Of a stretch of 15,264 nucleotides of DNA, positions 6,329 through 12,613 are shown one piece after another; the stretch's first letter is position 1; every line of letters starts with the position of its first letter. This DNA comes from Deferribacteres bacterium (GTDB lineage: Bacteria > Nitrospirota > Thermodesulfovibrionia > UBA6902), in assembly GCA_013152795.1 (NCBI GenBank), contig JAADFS010000083.1:1-15264 (forward strand), read 5' to 3'. The position numbers were made by a program, and so were the translations under genes. Under the pieces are notes generated by a model. The model was not told the DNA's origin. It saw nothing but the letters and a program-made list of their open reading frames with translations, and ran no database searches.

Positions 6329-7453
6329 TTACAGGATGAAGTCCAGGTAATTGTCCCTGTTGATTATTGTAAATTCGGCATTATCATAAGTCCCTTTCCA
6401 GTCCGCGGGAGCTTTCCGTTTTTTCCTTTCCGACCATTTAAGTTCATAACCGAACAATCTGCCGTCCCTTTCTTCAACCATGTCAATCTCCTGCCCGTCA
6501 TATGTGCGCCAGTAATAGAAAGAGCCGTATATGCCCTGATAGGCGCATTTCTTTATCCGTTCGATCACTATGAAGTTTTCCCATAGTATACCCGTATCAT
6601 TCCGGCTTTCAATCGGGTTGAACTGGGATATGACCGCATTCCTGATCCCGTTATCCAGAAAATAATATTTGGCCTTGGTTACAACCTCCTTTCTCAGATT
6701 CCGGCTGAATCCCCCTATCCGTTTAATAACAAAAGCCTTCTCGAAAATATCCAGATACCGCCCCACTGTCTTGACATCAAGCCGTACCTGCGAGGCCAGT
6801 TCGTGCAGGGATACCTGGCTCCCCGCCTGAAACGCGAGAAGCTTCAGGAGGTCAAGCAAAACCTTCGGGCCCTTAACCCTCTCCAGGGCGATGACATCTT
6901 TCAGAAGATACGAACTGACCAGTTCCTCAAGTATATCGATTTTTTCTTTCCTGCTCTCAGCAGTCACAACCTCGGGATAGGAACCGAAGACAAGAAAATC
7001 CTCCAGCCTCTCCTTTAATTCGTAACGGTTGTACATAAGCGCAAGCTCCTGCTGCGAAACCGGGTAGAGGGTTATCGTCTTTTTTCTGCCTGTAAGCGGC
7101 TCGCCTATTGCCCCGGACAGGTCAAAAGATGATGAACCGGTCGCAATCACCATAATATTCGGAATATGGTCAACAATAATTTTCAGGCCGGTTCCGACAC
7201 GGGGAATCTGCTGTGCCTCGTCTATGGCGAGAAGCTCATATCCTGACGCATAATCAAGAATCAGGTTGAAATCCCCGGAGCTCAGAATCTGCTGCACCCT
7301 GATGTTGTCGCCTGAATCAAGTCTGTATTTCATGCTGCACATGGAAAGGAAACTATTCAACAGTGTGGTCTTGCCCACCTGTCTCGGCCCGTAAATCACT
7401 AACACCTTATTTGGTCTGATTAACTGCTTCAGGTCATATATGCGTTTAATCAT
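6329..7453 (-). CDS. AAA ATPase with C-terminal DUF4143 nuclease-like domain
   Basis: The 374-residue protein belongs to the large AAA_14/DUF4143 group. The N-terminal P-loop YGPRQVGKTT (21-30), Walker B LLAIDEAQ (74-81) and ATGSSSFDL (105-113, sensor-like) precede a winged-helix-like middle. The C-terminal part has YFLDNGIRN (264-272), WENFIVIERI (291-300) and GQEIDMVEE...LFGYELKWS (320-341), whose E/D...ExK spacing recalls PD-(D/E)XK nuclease folds. Biological role is unknown for the family; it is common in accessory regions. I chose ATG 7453 because AAGGA sits 5 nt upstream; the frame is open to 7606 but that extension is translated repeat DNA. Orientation against its neighbours and repeat-rich flanking DNA suggest a later insertion. 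Confidence 0.88.
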   Translation of the reverse strand: MIKRIYDLKQLIRPNKVLVIYGPRQVGKTTLLNSFLSMCSMKYRLDSGDNIRVQQILSSGDFNLILDYASGYELLAIDEAQQIPRVGTGLKIIVDHIPNIMVIATGSSSFDLSGAIGEPLTGRKKTITLYPVSQQELALMYNRYELKERLEDFLVFGSYPEVVTAESRKEKIDILEELVSSYLLKDVIALERVKGPKVLLDLLKLLAFQAGSQVSLHELASQVRLDVKTVGRYLDIFEKAFVIKRIGGFSRNLRKEVVTKAKYYFLDNGIRNAVISQFNPIESRNDTGILWENFIVIERIKKCAYQGIYGSFYYWRTYDGQEIDMVEERDGRLFGYELKWSERKKRKAPADWKGTYDNAEFTIINRDNYLDFIL

Positions 7454-7547
7454 AATTATCCTTACAGTGTCACCTGCGGGCAAGGGAGGCTGCCGGAAAA
7501 GCTTTATCTGCGATTCCTTCAGTGGTAACAGGACACCCCCTCCCCGG

Positions 7548-7570
7548 CCCTCCCCCGTCAAGGGGGAGGG
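7548..7570. repeat. G/C-rich REP-like hairpin
   Basis: CCCTCCCCC (7548-7556) and GGGGGAGGG (7562-7570) form a perfect 9-bp stem with a 5-nt GTCAA loop. Read through in the ATPase frame this gives the CSPSPLTGEGRGGG peptide, typical of the dispersed intergenic palindromes often mistaken for coding sequence. It is not followed by a T-run adequate for a terminator. Confidence 0.7.
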
Positions 7571-7586
7571 GGAACAGGTCTTTATT

Positions 7587-7670
7587 CTGCACCCTGACAA
7601 CTGCACCCTGCACCCTGCACCCTAAACTCAGAACTCCGAACCCGCAACCCGCAACTTGCAACCCGGAACT
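7587..7670. repeat. Twelve-unit C-rich heptamer array
   Basis: These 84 bp divide exactly into 12 heptamers: ctgcacc, ctgacaa, ctgcacc three times, ctaaact, cagaact, ccgaacc, cgcaacc, cgcaact, tgcaacc, cggaact. The consensus is about C-N-G-A/C-A-C-C/T. Base composition is opposite to the AT-rich arrays but the period is the same. It lies in the 383-bp gap between the ATPase start and the PHP gene. Confidence 0.85.
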
Positions 7671-7708
7671 CTCCTGCCGGTTTATGCAACATTAAGGTTA
7701 TAATTACC

Positions 7709-7778
7709 ACAATTCCACATTTTTGTCAAAATTTGTGGAGTATGAATCCAAAAATTACGGCAAATATGTGGAAATTGT
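7709..7778. repeat. Inverted repeat upstream of the PHP gene
   Basis: ACAATTCCACAT (7709-7720) and ATGTGGAAATTGT (7766-7778) are inverted copies with a single extra A, separated by 45 nt. A further CCACA/TGTGG pair lies inside the element. This fills the rest of the gap before the PHP promoter. It could be an operator, an RNA hairpin on an upstream transcript or the relic of a small mobile element. Confidence 0.4.
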
Positions 7779-7798
7779 CCCTGCCTCACGCATTCCGG

Positions 7799-7828
7799 TT
7801 GACAAAGCCGGACGGCAAATGCAATAGT
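7799..7828 (+). promoter_or_regulatory. Possible promoter of the PHP-folK pair
   Basis: A perfect TTGACA (7799-7804) is followed after 18 nt by AATAGT (7823-7828), a 4-of-6 match to the -10 consensus. The start would fall near 7835, two bases before ATG 7837, once more without space for a ribosome site. The weak -10 lowers confidence. Confidence 0.4.
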
Positions 7829-7836
7829 TTTTCTTA

Positions 7837-8616
7837 ATGCTGAAAGAATTCAGGGCCGACCTCCACATCCACACATGCCTGTCCCCATGCGCCGATCTTG
7901 ACATGACCCCCTCATCAATAGTGAAAACCGCCTGTGAAAAAAAACTTGATATAATAGCCGTAACAGACCACAATTCAGCGGAAAACACGGCCGCAGCCCG
8001 CAGGGCCGCCGAGGGCACGGGACTGACCGTACTTGCCGGAATGGAGATCACATCCTCTGAAGAGGCGCATATCCTGGCCGTCTTTGATGACATAGAAGGT
8101 ATCATGAAATTGCAGGACAAGGTATATGAAAGCATGTTGCCGGCGGAAGACATCCGGCCGTCTTCCCCGTTTGACACAGGGGGTCCCGGCGGGTTCGGAG
8201 AGCAGGTGGTGGTTAATGAAAAAGACGAGGTTCTGGGATTCAACAACCGCCTGCTCATAGGCGCAACAGGTCTGCCGGCTGATTCCATTGTCCACACAAT
8301 CCACTCCCTCGGCGGACTCGCCGTAGCCTCTCATGTGGACAGGGAGGCATTCAGTATTATCTCGCAGCTCGGTTTCATCCCCGGGGACCTGAAATTCGAT
8401 GCACTGGAGATATCTGCAAGGGCGGACAGGAAGAACGCTGAATATCTGTTTGAAAATTACAAGTCATTCACGTGGGTATCCTCATCTGATGCGCATTACA
8501 TAAAAGACATCGGCAGGGCGGCAACGGTTTTTCTGATAAAAGAGCCGACCACAGCGGAGATGGCGCTGGCCATGAAGGGTATCGATGGAAGAAGCGTGAA
8601 ACCACCGCAACTGTAA
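7837..8616 (+). CDS. PHP-domain metal-dependent phosphoesterase
   Basis: The 259-residue protein is a stand-alone PHP domain. Metal ligands are all visible: DLHIH (about 8-12), TDHN (about 46-49), MEIT (about 69-72), EEAHIL (about 76-81), SHVDR (about 166-170) and SDAH near residue 213. Family members hydrolyse phosphoester bonds with two or three metal ions; the natural substrate here is unknown. An insert with GGPGGFGEQ and the NNRLLIGATGLPADSIVHTIH stretch resembles the PHP subtype accompanying DRTGG and RsbW-like genes in anaerobes, so it probably belongs to the same module despite the intervening ATPase. No Shine-Dalgarno is visible. folK begins 9 nt after its stop, so the two are probably cotranscribed. 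Confidence 0.9.
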   Translation: MLKEFRADLHIHTCLSPCADLDMTPSSIVKTACEKKLDIIAVTDHNSAENTAAARRAAEGTGLTVLAGMEITSSEEAHILAVFDDIEGIMKLQDKVYESMLPAEDIRPSSPFDTGGPGGFGEQVVVNEKDEVLGFNNRLLIGATGLPADSIVHTIHSLGGLAVASHVDREAFSIISQLGFIPGDLKFDALEISARADRKNAEYLFENYKSFTWVSSSDAHYIKDIGRAATVFLIKEPTTAEMALAMKGIDGRSVKPPQL

Positions 8617-8625
8617 GGGAAACAC

Positions 8626-9094
8626 GTGGCGATTGCATACATAGGCATTGGTTCAAATCTCGGCCGCAGGAGGGAAAACTGCAGAAGGGCTGTTGCGCTC
8701 CTGTCGGAAAAACGGCATCAGGGTGCGCAGGCTTTCATCGATGATAGAGACAGAACCGTGGGGGCTCAGGGAGCAGCCGAAGTTTATCAATATGGCGGTA
8801 GAGATAGAAACAGAGGCACCCCCCCATGAGCTCTTACGGCTTCTCAAAGACATAGAAGCCGCAATCGGCCGGCAGCCGTCCGTGCGCATGGGACCGAGGG
8901 TTATCGACCTTGATATACTGATGTATGACGACCTGCATCTCAAAACCCCTGACCTGGAGATCCCCCACCCCCGCATAAAGTACAGGGATTTCGTTCTGAG
9001 GCCCCTTGCTGAAATAGCACCCGATACGATCCACCCCGTACACAAAAAGCGTATCAGGGAACTGCTGGATAACCTTAAACCCTCAACCCCCTAA
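8626..9094 (+). CDS. folK: FolK, 6-hydroxymethyl-7,8-dihydropterin pyrophosphokinase, with 1-nt frameshift
   Basis: FolK transfers pyrophosphate from ATP to 6-hydroxymethyl-7,8-dihydropterin in folate synthesis. The N-terminus, from GTG 8626 (AAGGG ahead), reads AYIGIGSNLG...AVALLSE in one frame. The remainder, GIRVRRLSSMIETEPWG...KFINMAVEIE...RMGPRVIDLDILMYDD, is in the +1 frame. The switch lies at an A5 run, 8708-8712. Removing one A restores a continuous protein of about 155 residues, the family's normal length, and 469 nt is one more than a multiple of three. Either the homopolymer was misread, the gene is recently broken, or slippage restores the frame. If translated as written it would yield a truncated or headless product. 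The last codons overlap a tandem repeat. Confidence 0.85.
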
Positions 9095-9120
9095 ACTCCT
9101 AAACCCTTGAACCCCTGAAC
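9073..9120. repeat. Six-unit octamer array overlapping the folK stop
   Basis: Six 8-bp units: ccttaaac, cctcaacc, ccctaaac, tcctaaac, ccttgaac, ccctgaac. The consensus is approximately CCCT-N-AAC. The first units encode the last residues of FolK, and the rest lie beyond its stop codon. The unit length is eight here rather than the seven of the other arrays, but the AAC-type core is shared. Confidence 0.75.
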
Positions 9121-9141
9121 CCTCACGAGTAATTTCCCGAA

Positions 9142-9170
9142 TTGCAATCACGGCGTGAAATGATTATTAT
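9142..9170 (+). promoter_or_regulatory. Promoter of glmU, leaderless
   Basis: TTGCAA (9142-9147), a 17-nt spacer and TATTAT (9165-9170) form a good sigma70-type promoter. ATG 9177 starts only 6 nt after the -10 box, so transcription is predicted to start at or next to the A of the start codon. There is no Shine-Dalgarno. Confidence 0.6.
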
Positions 9171-9176
9171 ATTTTC

Positions 9177-10541
9177 ATGAATCTCTCAGTAGTTATTCTG
9201 GCAGCGGGCCTGGGGAAAAGGATGAAATCCGGCATACCCAAAGTCCTCCACGAGACCCTCGGCAGGCCAATGCTTCAGCATGTAATCGATGCGGTAACGC
9301 CACTGAAACCCGAAAAGACCGTGGTCGTCATCGGCAACGGCGCGGATGAGGTCAGAAGGCGTATCGGCGCCGCACACATTACCTTTGTCGTCCAGGAAAA
9401 GCTCCTCGGCACGGGCAATGCCCTCGCAACGGCCGGGAAAGAACTGAATAAGGGCGCTGTTCTCGTACTGAACGGCGACGGCCCCTTGATAACAACCGGC
9501 ACATTAAAAAAACTCCTGACAAGGCACAGGCGGAGCGGTAATGCACTTTCCTTTCTCTCCTTTACGGATGATTCAATGGGCGGATACGGCAGGGTCATCC
9601 GTGACGGCAGCGGCAGGGTTTCGGCGATTCTGGAGGATAAACACGCAACACCGTCTGAAAAAAAGAAGTTCACGGAATTAAACGGCGGCGTTTATGTAAT
9701 AGAGACCTCGGAGCTGGGCTGCCTGCAGAGGATCCGGAAAAACAGTGATTCCGGGGAATATTATCTTACGGACATTGTCAGTATTGTATCAGACTCGGGC
9801 AAGAGGCTTGAGGCATATAACTGCTCCCCTGAAGAGATACGCGGGGTCAATACAAGGGAAGACCTCTATCAGGTCACGGAGATCATGAGAAAAAGGGTCA
9901 TCGCAAAATGGATGAAAAGAGGCGTGACTTTTATAGACCCCCGCAGGACAGTGGTGCACACGCCGGTCTCAATAGGCAGGGATACGGTTATTTATCCGGA
10001 CACCTATATTGAGGGGAAGACCACCATCGGGAGGAACTGCACCATATACCCGGGCGTGAGGATATGCGACAGCACGCTCGGAGAAGGTGTTATAATTAAA
10101 GACAACACCCTGATAGAGGAGAGCAGGATCGGGAAGGGCTCCACAGTAGGCCCGTTTGCGCATCTGAGGCCGATGAGCGTGGTCGGACGTAATGCAAAGA
10201 TAGGGAATTTTGTGGAGATAAAAAAATCCACCATAGGACACGGCACAAAGGCATCTCACCTGACATATCTCGGGGATGCAGTGGTGGGGAGCAATGTAAA
10301 CATCGGCGCAGGGACCATCACGTGCAATTATGACGGCAGGAACAAGTTCAAGACAGTCATAGAATCCGGGGTCTTCATAGGGAGCGATTCACAACTGGTC
10401 GCTCCCGTGACGATACATAAGGGGGCTTATGTTGCAGCCGGGGCCACGATCACGAAAGACGTGCCGCCCGGCTCGCTCGCAATAAGCAGGGCAAAACAGC
10501 AGAATCTCGAAAACTGGGCAAAAAAGAGGCGGGGCAAGTAA
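9177..10541 (+). CDS. glmU: Bifunctional GlmU: GlcNAc-1-P uridylyltransferase and GlcN-1-P acetyltransferase
   Basis: GlmU makes UDP-GlcNAc for peptidoglycan and lipopolysaccharide. The 454 residues match the usual length. The N-terminal pyrophosphorylase shows LAAGLGKRM (8-16), K22 in PKVLH, QEKLLGTGNAL (73-83) and D101 in NGDGPL, with N225 in GVNTR as sugar/metal ligand. The C-terminal left-handed beta-helix carries many hexapeptides from about 265 and the acetyltransferase residues R331, K349/K350, H361, Y364 (SHLTYLGD) and N384 (CNYDG). The NGDGPL motif has Gly where GDVPL is frequent, a minor change that leaves the metal-binding Asp. Both activities should be intact. It is followed by glmS, the preceding enzyme of the pathway, after 74 bp. 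Confidence 0.97.
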   Translation: MNLSVVILAAGLGKRMKSGIPKVLHETLGRPMLQHVIDAVTPLKPEKTVVVIGNGADEVRRRIGAAHITFVVQEKLLGTGNALATAGKELNKGAVLVLNGDGPLITTGTLKKLLTRHRRSGNALSFLSFTDDSMGGYGRVIRDGSGRVSAILEDKHATPSEKKKFTELNGGVYVIETSELGCLQRIRKNSDSGEYYLTDIVSIVSDSGKRLEAYNCSPEEIRGVNTREDLYQVTEIMRKRVIAKWMKRGVTFIDPRRTVVHTPVSIGRDTVIYPDTYIEGKTTIGRNCTIYPGVRICDSTLGEGVIIKDNTLIEESRIGKGSTVGPFAHLRPMSVVGRNAKIGNFVEIKKSTIGHGTKASHLTYLGDAVVGSNVNIGAGTITCNYDGRNKFKTVIESGVFIGSDSQLVAPVTIHKGAYVAAGATITKDVPPGSLAISRAKQQNLENWAKKRRGK

Positions 10542-10547
10542 GAACTA

Positions 10548-10575
10548 ACGTTCAGAGTTCAAAGTGCAAAGTTCA
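10548..10575. repeat. Four-unit heptamer array after glmU
   Basis: acgttca, gagttca, aagtgca, aagttca follow each other without gaps from 6 nt after the glmU stop. On the complement the units read TGAACNN, matching the GAAC core of the other arrays. Confidence 0.6.
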
Positions 10576-10587
10576 GGGGGAACGCTT

Positions 10588-10593
10588 TATAAT
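10588..10593 (+). promoter_or_regulatory. Possible -10 box for glmS
   Basis: A perfect TATAAT lies 22 nt before the glmS ATG. The -35 region (about 10565-10570, TGCAAA) falls within the heptamer array and is a weak match, so an independent glmS promoter is only possible. A purine-rich AAGGGGAAG ribosome site follows. Confidence 0.4.
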
Positions 10594-10615
10594 TCTAAAG
10601 AAGGGGAAGAATCTC

Positions 10616-12448
10616 ATGTGCGGAATAATCGGCTATATCGGGAACAAAAACGCCATCCCGATACTTATAAACGGGCTGAAGAGGCTCGAGTACCGCGGGT
10701 ATGATTCCGCAGGGATATCGTTTATCGGGAGCAACGGCATAGGGGTAAGACGCTGTGCAGGAAAGATAAAAGACCTCGAAAGCTCCATACGCGGGCAGCG
10801 GCTCAGGGGTATCATAGGTGTGGGGCATACGAGGTGGGCGACCCACGGCAGGCCCTCGGAGAGAAACGCCCATCCGCACAGGGCGGGCGGCATCGTGGTA
10901 GTGCACAACGGCATCATAGAGAACTATTTCGAGCTCAGGGAAGCGCTTAAGAAAAACGGGCATGTCTTTACCTCGGAGACAGACACCGAGGTCATCTGCC
11001 ACCTTATCCTCAGCTACACAAAAAAAGGCCACGGCCTCGAGGAGGCGACAAAAAAGGCCCTGAAACACCTGCAGGGCGCCTATGCGATCGGCATTATAAG
11101 CGAGAGCGAGCCGGACAGGCTCGTGGCAGTGAAAAACGACAGTCCGCTTGTCATAGGCATGGGACGCGGGGAGTATTTTATTGCATCAGATATCCCGGCC
11201 TTTCTCAGATATACAAAAGACGTGATCATCCTTGACAACGGTGAAATGGCGACAATCACGCGCAACGGTGTCGAAATATCCGATGTCTTCAGGGACAAGC
11301 CCGTAAAAAAGAAGCCTGTGCGGATAACCTGGAGCCCCTCAATGGCGGAAAAGGGCGGATACAGGCACTTTATGCTGAAAGAGATATACGAGCAGCCGCG
11401 GGCGATCGCCGATACGATCAGGGGCAGGCTGTCGCTTGAAAAGGCCGAGGTGAACCTCAATGAATTTTCACTGAAAGAGACCCTGCTGAAAAAGCTGAAC
11501 AAGATATTCCTTGTGGCCTGCGGTACGTCCTGGCATGCAGCGCTTGTCGGCAAATACATGATTGAAGACATGGCGCGGGTGCCGTGCGAGGTCGACATTG
11601 CATCTGAATTCAGGTACAGAAAACCGATCATACCCCGCGGCAGCCTTGTTATCGTCATCACCCAGTCCGGCGAGACGGCGGATACACTGGCCGCTCAGAG
11701 GGAGGCCAAAAGGCTCGGCGCCAAGGTGCTCAGCATCTGCAATGTAATAGGCAGCACTTCCCCGAGGGAAGCCGACGGGGTGTTTTTCACACACTCCGGA
11801 CCCGAGATCGGCGTTGCATCAACAAAGGCCTTTACGACCCAGCTTACAGCGCTTTACCTTTTCTCTATCGCCCTTGCAAAGGTCAGGGGGGCGCTCACGG
11901 CCGGCGCCGTCAGGGAGCTGTTCACCGACCTCCTTCAGTTGCCTGAAAAGGTCGAAGAGGCCCTGCGCGTTAATGATACGGTCCTGAAAATAGCAAAGAA
12001 GTTCCGGCATGTAAGGGACTTCCTGTATCTCGGCAGGGGCATAAATTATCCCATAGCCCTTGAAGGCGCCCTGAAGCTGAAGGAGATTTCATACATACAC
12101 GCCGAAGGCTATCCCGCAGGGGAGATGAAGCACGGCCCCATAGCGCTTATTGACAACAACATGCCCGTACTTGCCCTGGCACCTGAGGACAGTGTGCTTG
12201 AGAAGATAATCTCAAACATGGAAGAGGTCAAAACGAGGGGCGGCAAGGTCATTGCGGTTGCATCAGAGGGCAACAGCAAGGTTCTCTCCCGCGCATCGCA
12301 TGTAGTATTGATGCCCAGGACAAACTATTATCTCACCCCGATCATCTTTACGATTCCCCTTCACCTGCTGGCCTATCACATGGCGGTCCTGAGAAAATGC
12401 AATGTGGACCAGCCCAGAAACCTTGCAAAGAGTGTCACCGTTGAATAA
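10616..12448 (+). CDS. glmS: GlmS, glutamine-fructose-6-phosphate aminotransferase (isomerizing)
   Basis: GlmS converts fructose-6-phosphate and glutamine into glucosamine-6-phosphate and glutamate, the entry step to UDP-GlcNAc, in the cytoplasm. The 610 residues equal the typical length. The sequence begins MCGIIGYIG with the N-terminal nucleophile Cys2 exposed after Met removal; TRWATHGRPSERNAHPH and VHNGIIENY complete the glutaminase site. Two SIS sugar-isomerase domains follow from about residue 285 (ACGTSWHAALVGKYMIE, ITQSGETADT, GPEIGVASTKAFTTQ). EGYPAGEMKHGPIALID and the terminal DQPRNLAKSVTVE carry the isomerase catalytic residues, including K605. It sits next to glmU. No riboswitch or ribozyme is visible in the 74-bp upstream gap, which is too short for glmS ribozyme. 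Confidence 0.98.
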   Translation: MCGIIGYIGNKNAIPILINGLKRLEYRGYDSAGISFIGSNGIGVRRCAGKIKDLESSIRGQRLRGIIGVGHTRWATHGRPSERNAHPHRAGGIVVVHNGIIENYFELREALKKNGHVFTSETDTEVICHLILSYTKKGHGLEEATKKALKHLQGAYAIGIISESEPDRLVAVKNDSPLVIGMGRGEYFIASDIPAFLRYTKDVIILDNGEMATITRNGVEISDVFRDKPVKKKPVRITWSPSMAEKGGYRHFMLKEIYEQPRAIADTIRGRLSLEKAEVNLNEFSLKETLLKKLNKIFLVACGTSWHAALVGKYMIEDMARVPCEVDIASEFRYRKPIIPRGSLVIVITQSGETADTLAAQREAKRLGAKVLSICNVIGSTSPREADGVFFTHSGPEIGVASTKAFTTQLTALYLFSIALAKVRGALTAGAVRELFTDLLQLPEKVEEALRVNDTVLKIAKKFRHVRDFLYLGRGINYPIALEGALKLKEISYIHAEGYPAGEMKHGPIALIDNNMPVLALAPEDSVLEKIISNMEEVKTRGGKVIAVASEGNSKVLSRASHVVLMPRTNYYLTPIIFTIPLHLLAYHMAVLRKCNVDQPRNLAKSVTVE

Positions 12449-12449
12449 C

Positions 12450-12492
12450 ACGGCTATAAAAATTAGAAATGTCATGATAAACAGGTAGCCGT
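12450..12492 (+). terminator. Weak inverted repeat after glmS, uncertain terminator
   Basis: ACGGCTA (12450-12456) and TAGCCGT (12486-12492) are perfect 7-bp inverted arms with a 29-nt AT-rich loop, beginning right after the glmS stop. A short TTTT follows about 7 nt later. The loop is too long and the T-run too short for a convincing intrinsic terminator. Confidence 0.25.
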
Positions 12493-12505
12493 ATGCGGTT
12501 TTATC

Positions 12506-12514
12506 TGATATAAT
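12506..12514 (+). promoter_or_regulatory. Extended -10 promoter for uvrD-gatC
   Basis: TGATATAAT is an exact TGnTATAAT extended -10 element; no -35 box is recognisable, which such promoters can do without. The start near 12521 would give a leader of about 93 nt. Another TATAAT at 12537-12542 lacks both a -35 and the TG extension. Confidence 0.45.
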
Positions 12515-12613
12515 AAATATTTAAGGGTTAGCTGACTATAATTTAGTAATTATATTGCAGGTTCTTCCCGCAGTTTGTTTTCATTTACAGAATCAACTGA
12601 ACACGGGGGCGGA

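Noticed and set aside
7454..7606. N-terminal extension of the AAA ATPase frame to 7606.
   Set aside because: The added residues, including SPSPLTGEGRGGG, are translated REP-like hairpin and repeat DNA, and a ribosome site (AAGGA) points to ATG 7453.
8648..9094. Stand-alone FolK starting at ATG 8648.
   Set aside because: Its first 25 or so residues are out of frame with the conserved AYIGIGSNLG start, which is present just upstream in the other frame.
10542..10615. glmS ribozyme or riboswitch upstream of glmS.
   Set aside because: The gap is only 74 bp, partly filled by heptamers, and shows no ribozyme core.
12575..12613. TTG start for the helicase.
   Set aside because: The extra 13 residues are not family-like, and ATG 12614 follows a G-rich ribosome-site-like stretch.
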